Below, one piece after another: positions 5,210-6,014 of a stretch of DNA of 6,014 nucleotides (the stretch's first letter is position 1; every line of letters starts with the position of its first letter). Source of the DNA: Gammaproteobacteria bacterium (GTDB lineage: Bacteria; Pseudomonadota; Gammaproteobacteria; Pseudomonadales; UBA3067). The position numbers and the translations under genes were made by a program. The notes below the pieces were generated by a model that saw only the letters and a list, made by a program, of their open reading frames with translations, was not told the DNA's origin and did no database searches. The stretch lies in NCBI GenBank assembly GCA_019090565.1, contig JAHRVS010000008.1, positions 1-6,014 on the forward strand, in the 5' to 3' direction.

Positions 5210-5234
5210 TGATCTTTCCCCGATAAAATGGACA
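5210..5234. repeat. Terminal inverted repeat of the IS3-family element (orfB-side end)
   Basis: Begins TGATCTTTCCCCG and continues to about GGACA. TG at the outer end, GC-rich inner section and placement just after orfB fit an IS3-family IR. Extent is approximate because the partner IR is out of view. Confidence 0.55.
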
Positions 5235-5243
5235 CACTTATTA

Positions 5244-6014
5244 TTAAGCGGCTAATTGTTCATATTCTATAGGCGAGTGGTACTCGATCTCCGCGTGTAG
5301 CCGCTTCTTGTTATAAAGTTGATAGATATACTTCACCAAATCATACCGCAACTGACTCCCTGAAACATAGCGAGTGCCACGAATTAACTCAGCCTTCATT
5401 GATTGGAAAAACGATTCCATATGAGCATTGTCCGTGCAATGACCAGCCCAGTTCAAACTATGACGAACGCTTCTTAGATTCAGGGCCTTCTGAAATACAT
5501 CCCCCCTATACTCGCCCCCCCTGTCCGAGTGAAAAATCAAGCCTGATGGTGGTCGGCGCTTTTTCAGGGCGTATTGCAGTGTACGCTTTGCGACCTTTGT
5601 TGTTCGTCGTTTATCCAGCGTTCAAGCAATGATCCTGCGCGCGTACAGGTCCATAATGACAGACAGGTACATCCAACGTTTTTTCACCTTCAGATAGGTT
5701 ATGTCAGCCACCCACACCTGATCGATTGCAGTAGGTAGCTCAGCACCTAACCTGATATTTTCTCCGGCGGCAAGGAAACGCTTTGAGCCAGGCGCTCGAC
5801 GAGTCACTTTCACTACACGACCTACCAACTTCATCTCTCGCATTAAACGCTCTACACGCTTACGCCCAATGGCATAGCCCTGCTTTTTCAGAGCCTTGAA
5901 GACTCTTGGGCTACCATAGGCTCCTTTCCCATCATCGTAGATGCTTTGAATAATCGGCTTTAACTGAGAATCGGTTTTCGTTCTCTCTGGAAGTTTGCGC
6001 TTGCGCCAATCATA
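5244..6014 (-). pseudogene. IS3-family transposase orfB (DDE) with in-frame TGA, 5' end outside window
   Basis: One minus-strand frame continues from the right edge to the TAA at 5244-5246, broken only by TGA at 5622-5624. The N-terminal part is the HTH_21 region (GKGAYGSPRVFKALKKQGYA, GRKRVERLMREM). The rve/DDE core follows: first Asp in VWVADITYL (codon 5703-5705), second in LIFHSDRGGEYRG (5523-5525), Glu in DNAHMESFFQS (5415-5417). There are exactly 35 residues between second Asp and Glu, the family D35E spacing. The end is KKRLHAEIEYHSPIEYEQL. About 255 residues are visible of a usual 270-290. The stop stands in DLYARRIIA-stop-TLDKRRTTK, where relatives usually have Trp, so a single TGG to TGA change explains it. 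The protein would be cut between the first two catalytic residues and the element immobile unless readthrough or a helper copy exists. Confidence 0.9.

Larger units (their letters stand above)
5210..6014 (-). mobile_element. IS3-family insertion sequence, right-end part (left end and orfA outside window)
   Basis: The element runs from the window edge to a terminus at 5210. There the plus strand reads TGATCTTTCCCCGATAAAAT then GGACA, which in the IS orientation ends ...GATCA. TG/CA ends and about 25 terminal bases are usual for IS3-family IRs, and the end lies 34 bases beyond the orfB stop. The exact boundary is inferred, because the other IR and the target duplication are not visible. The element interrupts an attC-like site. 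Confidence 0.75.

Noticed and set aside
5622..5624. Selenocysteine or programmed frameshift as explanation for the transposase stop
   Set aside because: The frame is unchanged after the TGA, relatives have Trp there, and no recoding structure is evident; a point mutation is simpler.

Overview
The window appears to be an accessory region of a gammaproteobacterium, probably marine or aquatic. This is inferred from gene content, the low-to-moderate GC and the IS3-type element; no gene here fixes the taxon. Every recognisable gene except a cut-off AraC regulator at the left edge lies on the minus strand. Most are small stand-alone proteins with no shared pathway, separated by 90-400 base spacers rich in inverted repeats. 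That is the style of a gene-cassette array (sedentary integron) or its eroded remains.

Layout from left to right: C-terminal part of an AraC-family activator (1-375, +); convergent SAM-dependent methyltransferase (380-979, -); five-segment membrane protein of unknown function (1068-1646, -); antibiotic-biosynthesis-monooxygenase (ABM) domain protein (1879-2154, -); four-segment membrane protein (2527-2883, -); VOC/glyoxalase-fold protein (3291-3647, -); broken, 5'-truncated dihydrofolate-reductase-like/RibD C-terminal gene (3745-4093, -); GFA-type cysteine-rich zinc protein (4094-4483, -); exported HExxH metallopeptidase-like protein (4596-5156, -); and an IS3-family insertion sequence (5210 to the right edge, -) whose orfB has an in-frame stop.

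The clearest integron evidence is at 5173-5209. On the minus strand, GCTTAAC, a 6-base spacer and GTTATGC match the right-hand simple site of an attC, and the IS terminus abuts it. Reading on the minus strand, the metallopeptidase start follows 16 bases after this site, as expected for the first gene of the next cassette. The metallopeptidase stop and the spacer after the DHFR-like remnant carry a similar TGAAC-CGC-TAGC motif followed by CGTTACA, which may be degenerate attC sites. Other spacers hold inverted repeats but no convincing attC.

Decay is evident at two places: the IS transposase (one TGG-to-TGA type change with all three DDE residues intact) and the DHFR-like gene (N-terminal half missing, one frameshift, joined directly behind the GFA stop). 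I see no defence system, phage module, CRISPR array, tRNA or rRNA. The unusual content is in the spacer structures, the IS/attC junction and the peptidase cassette.
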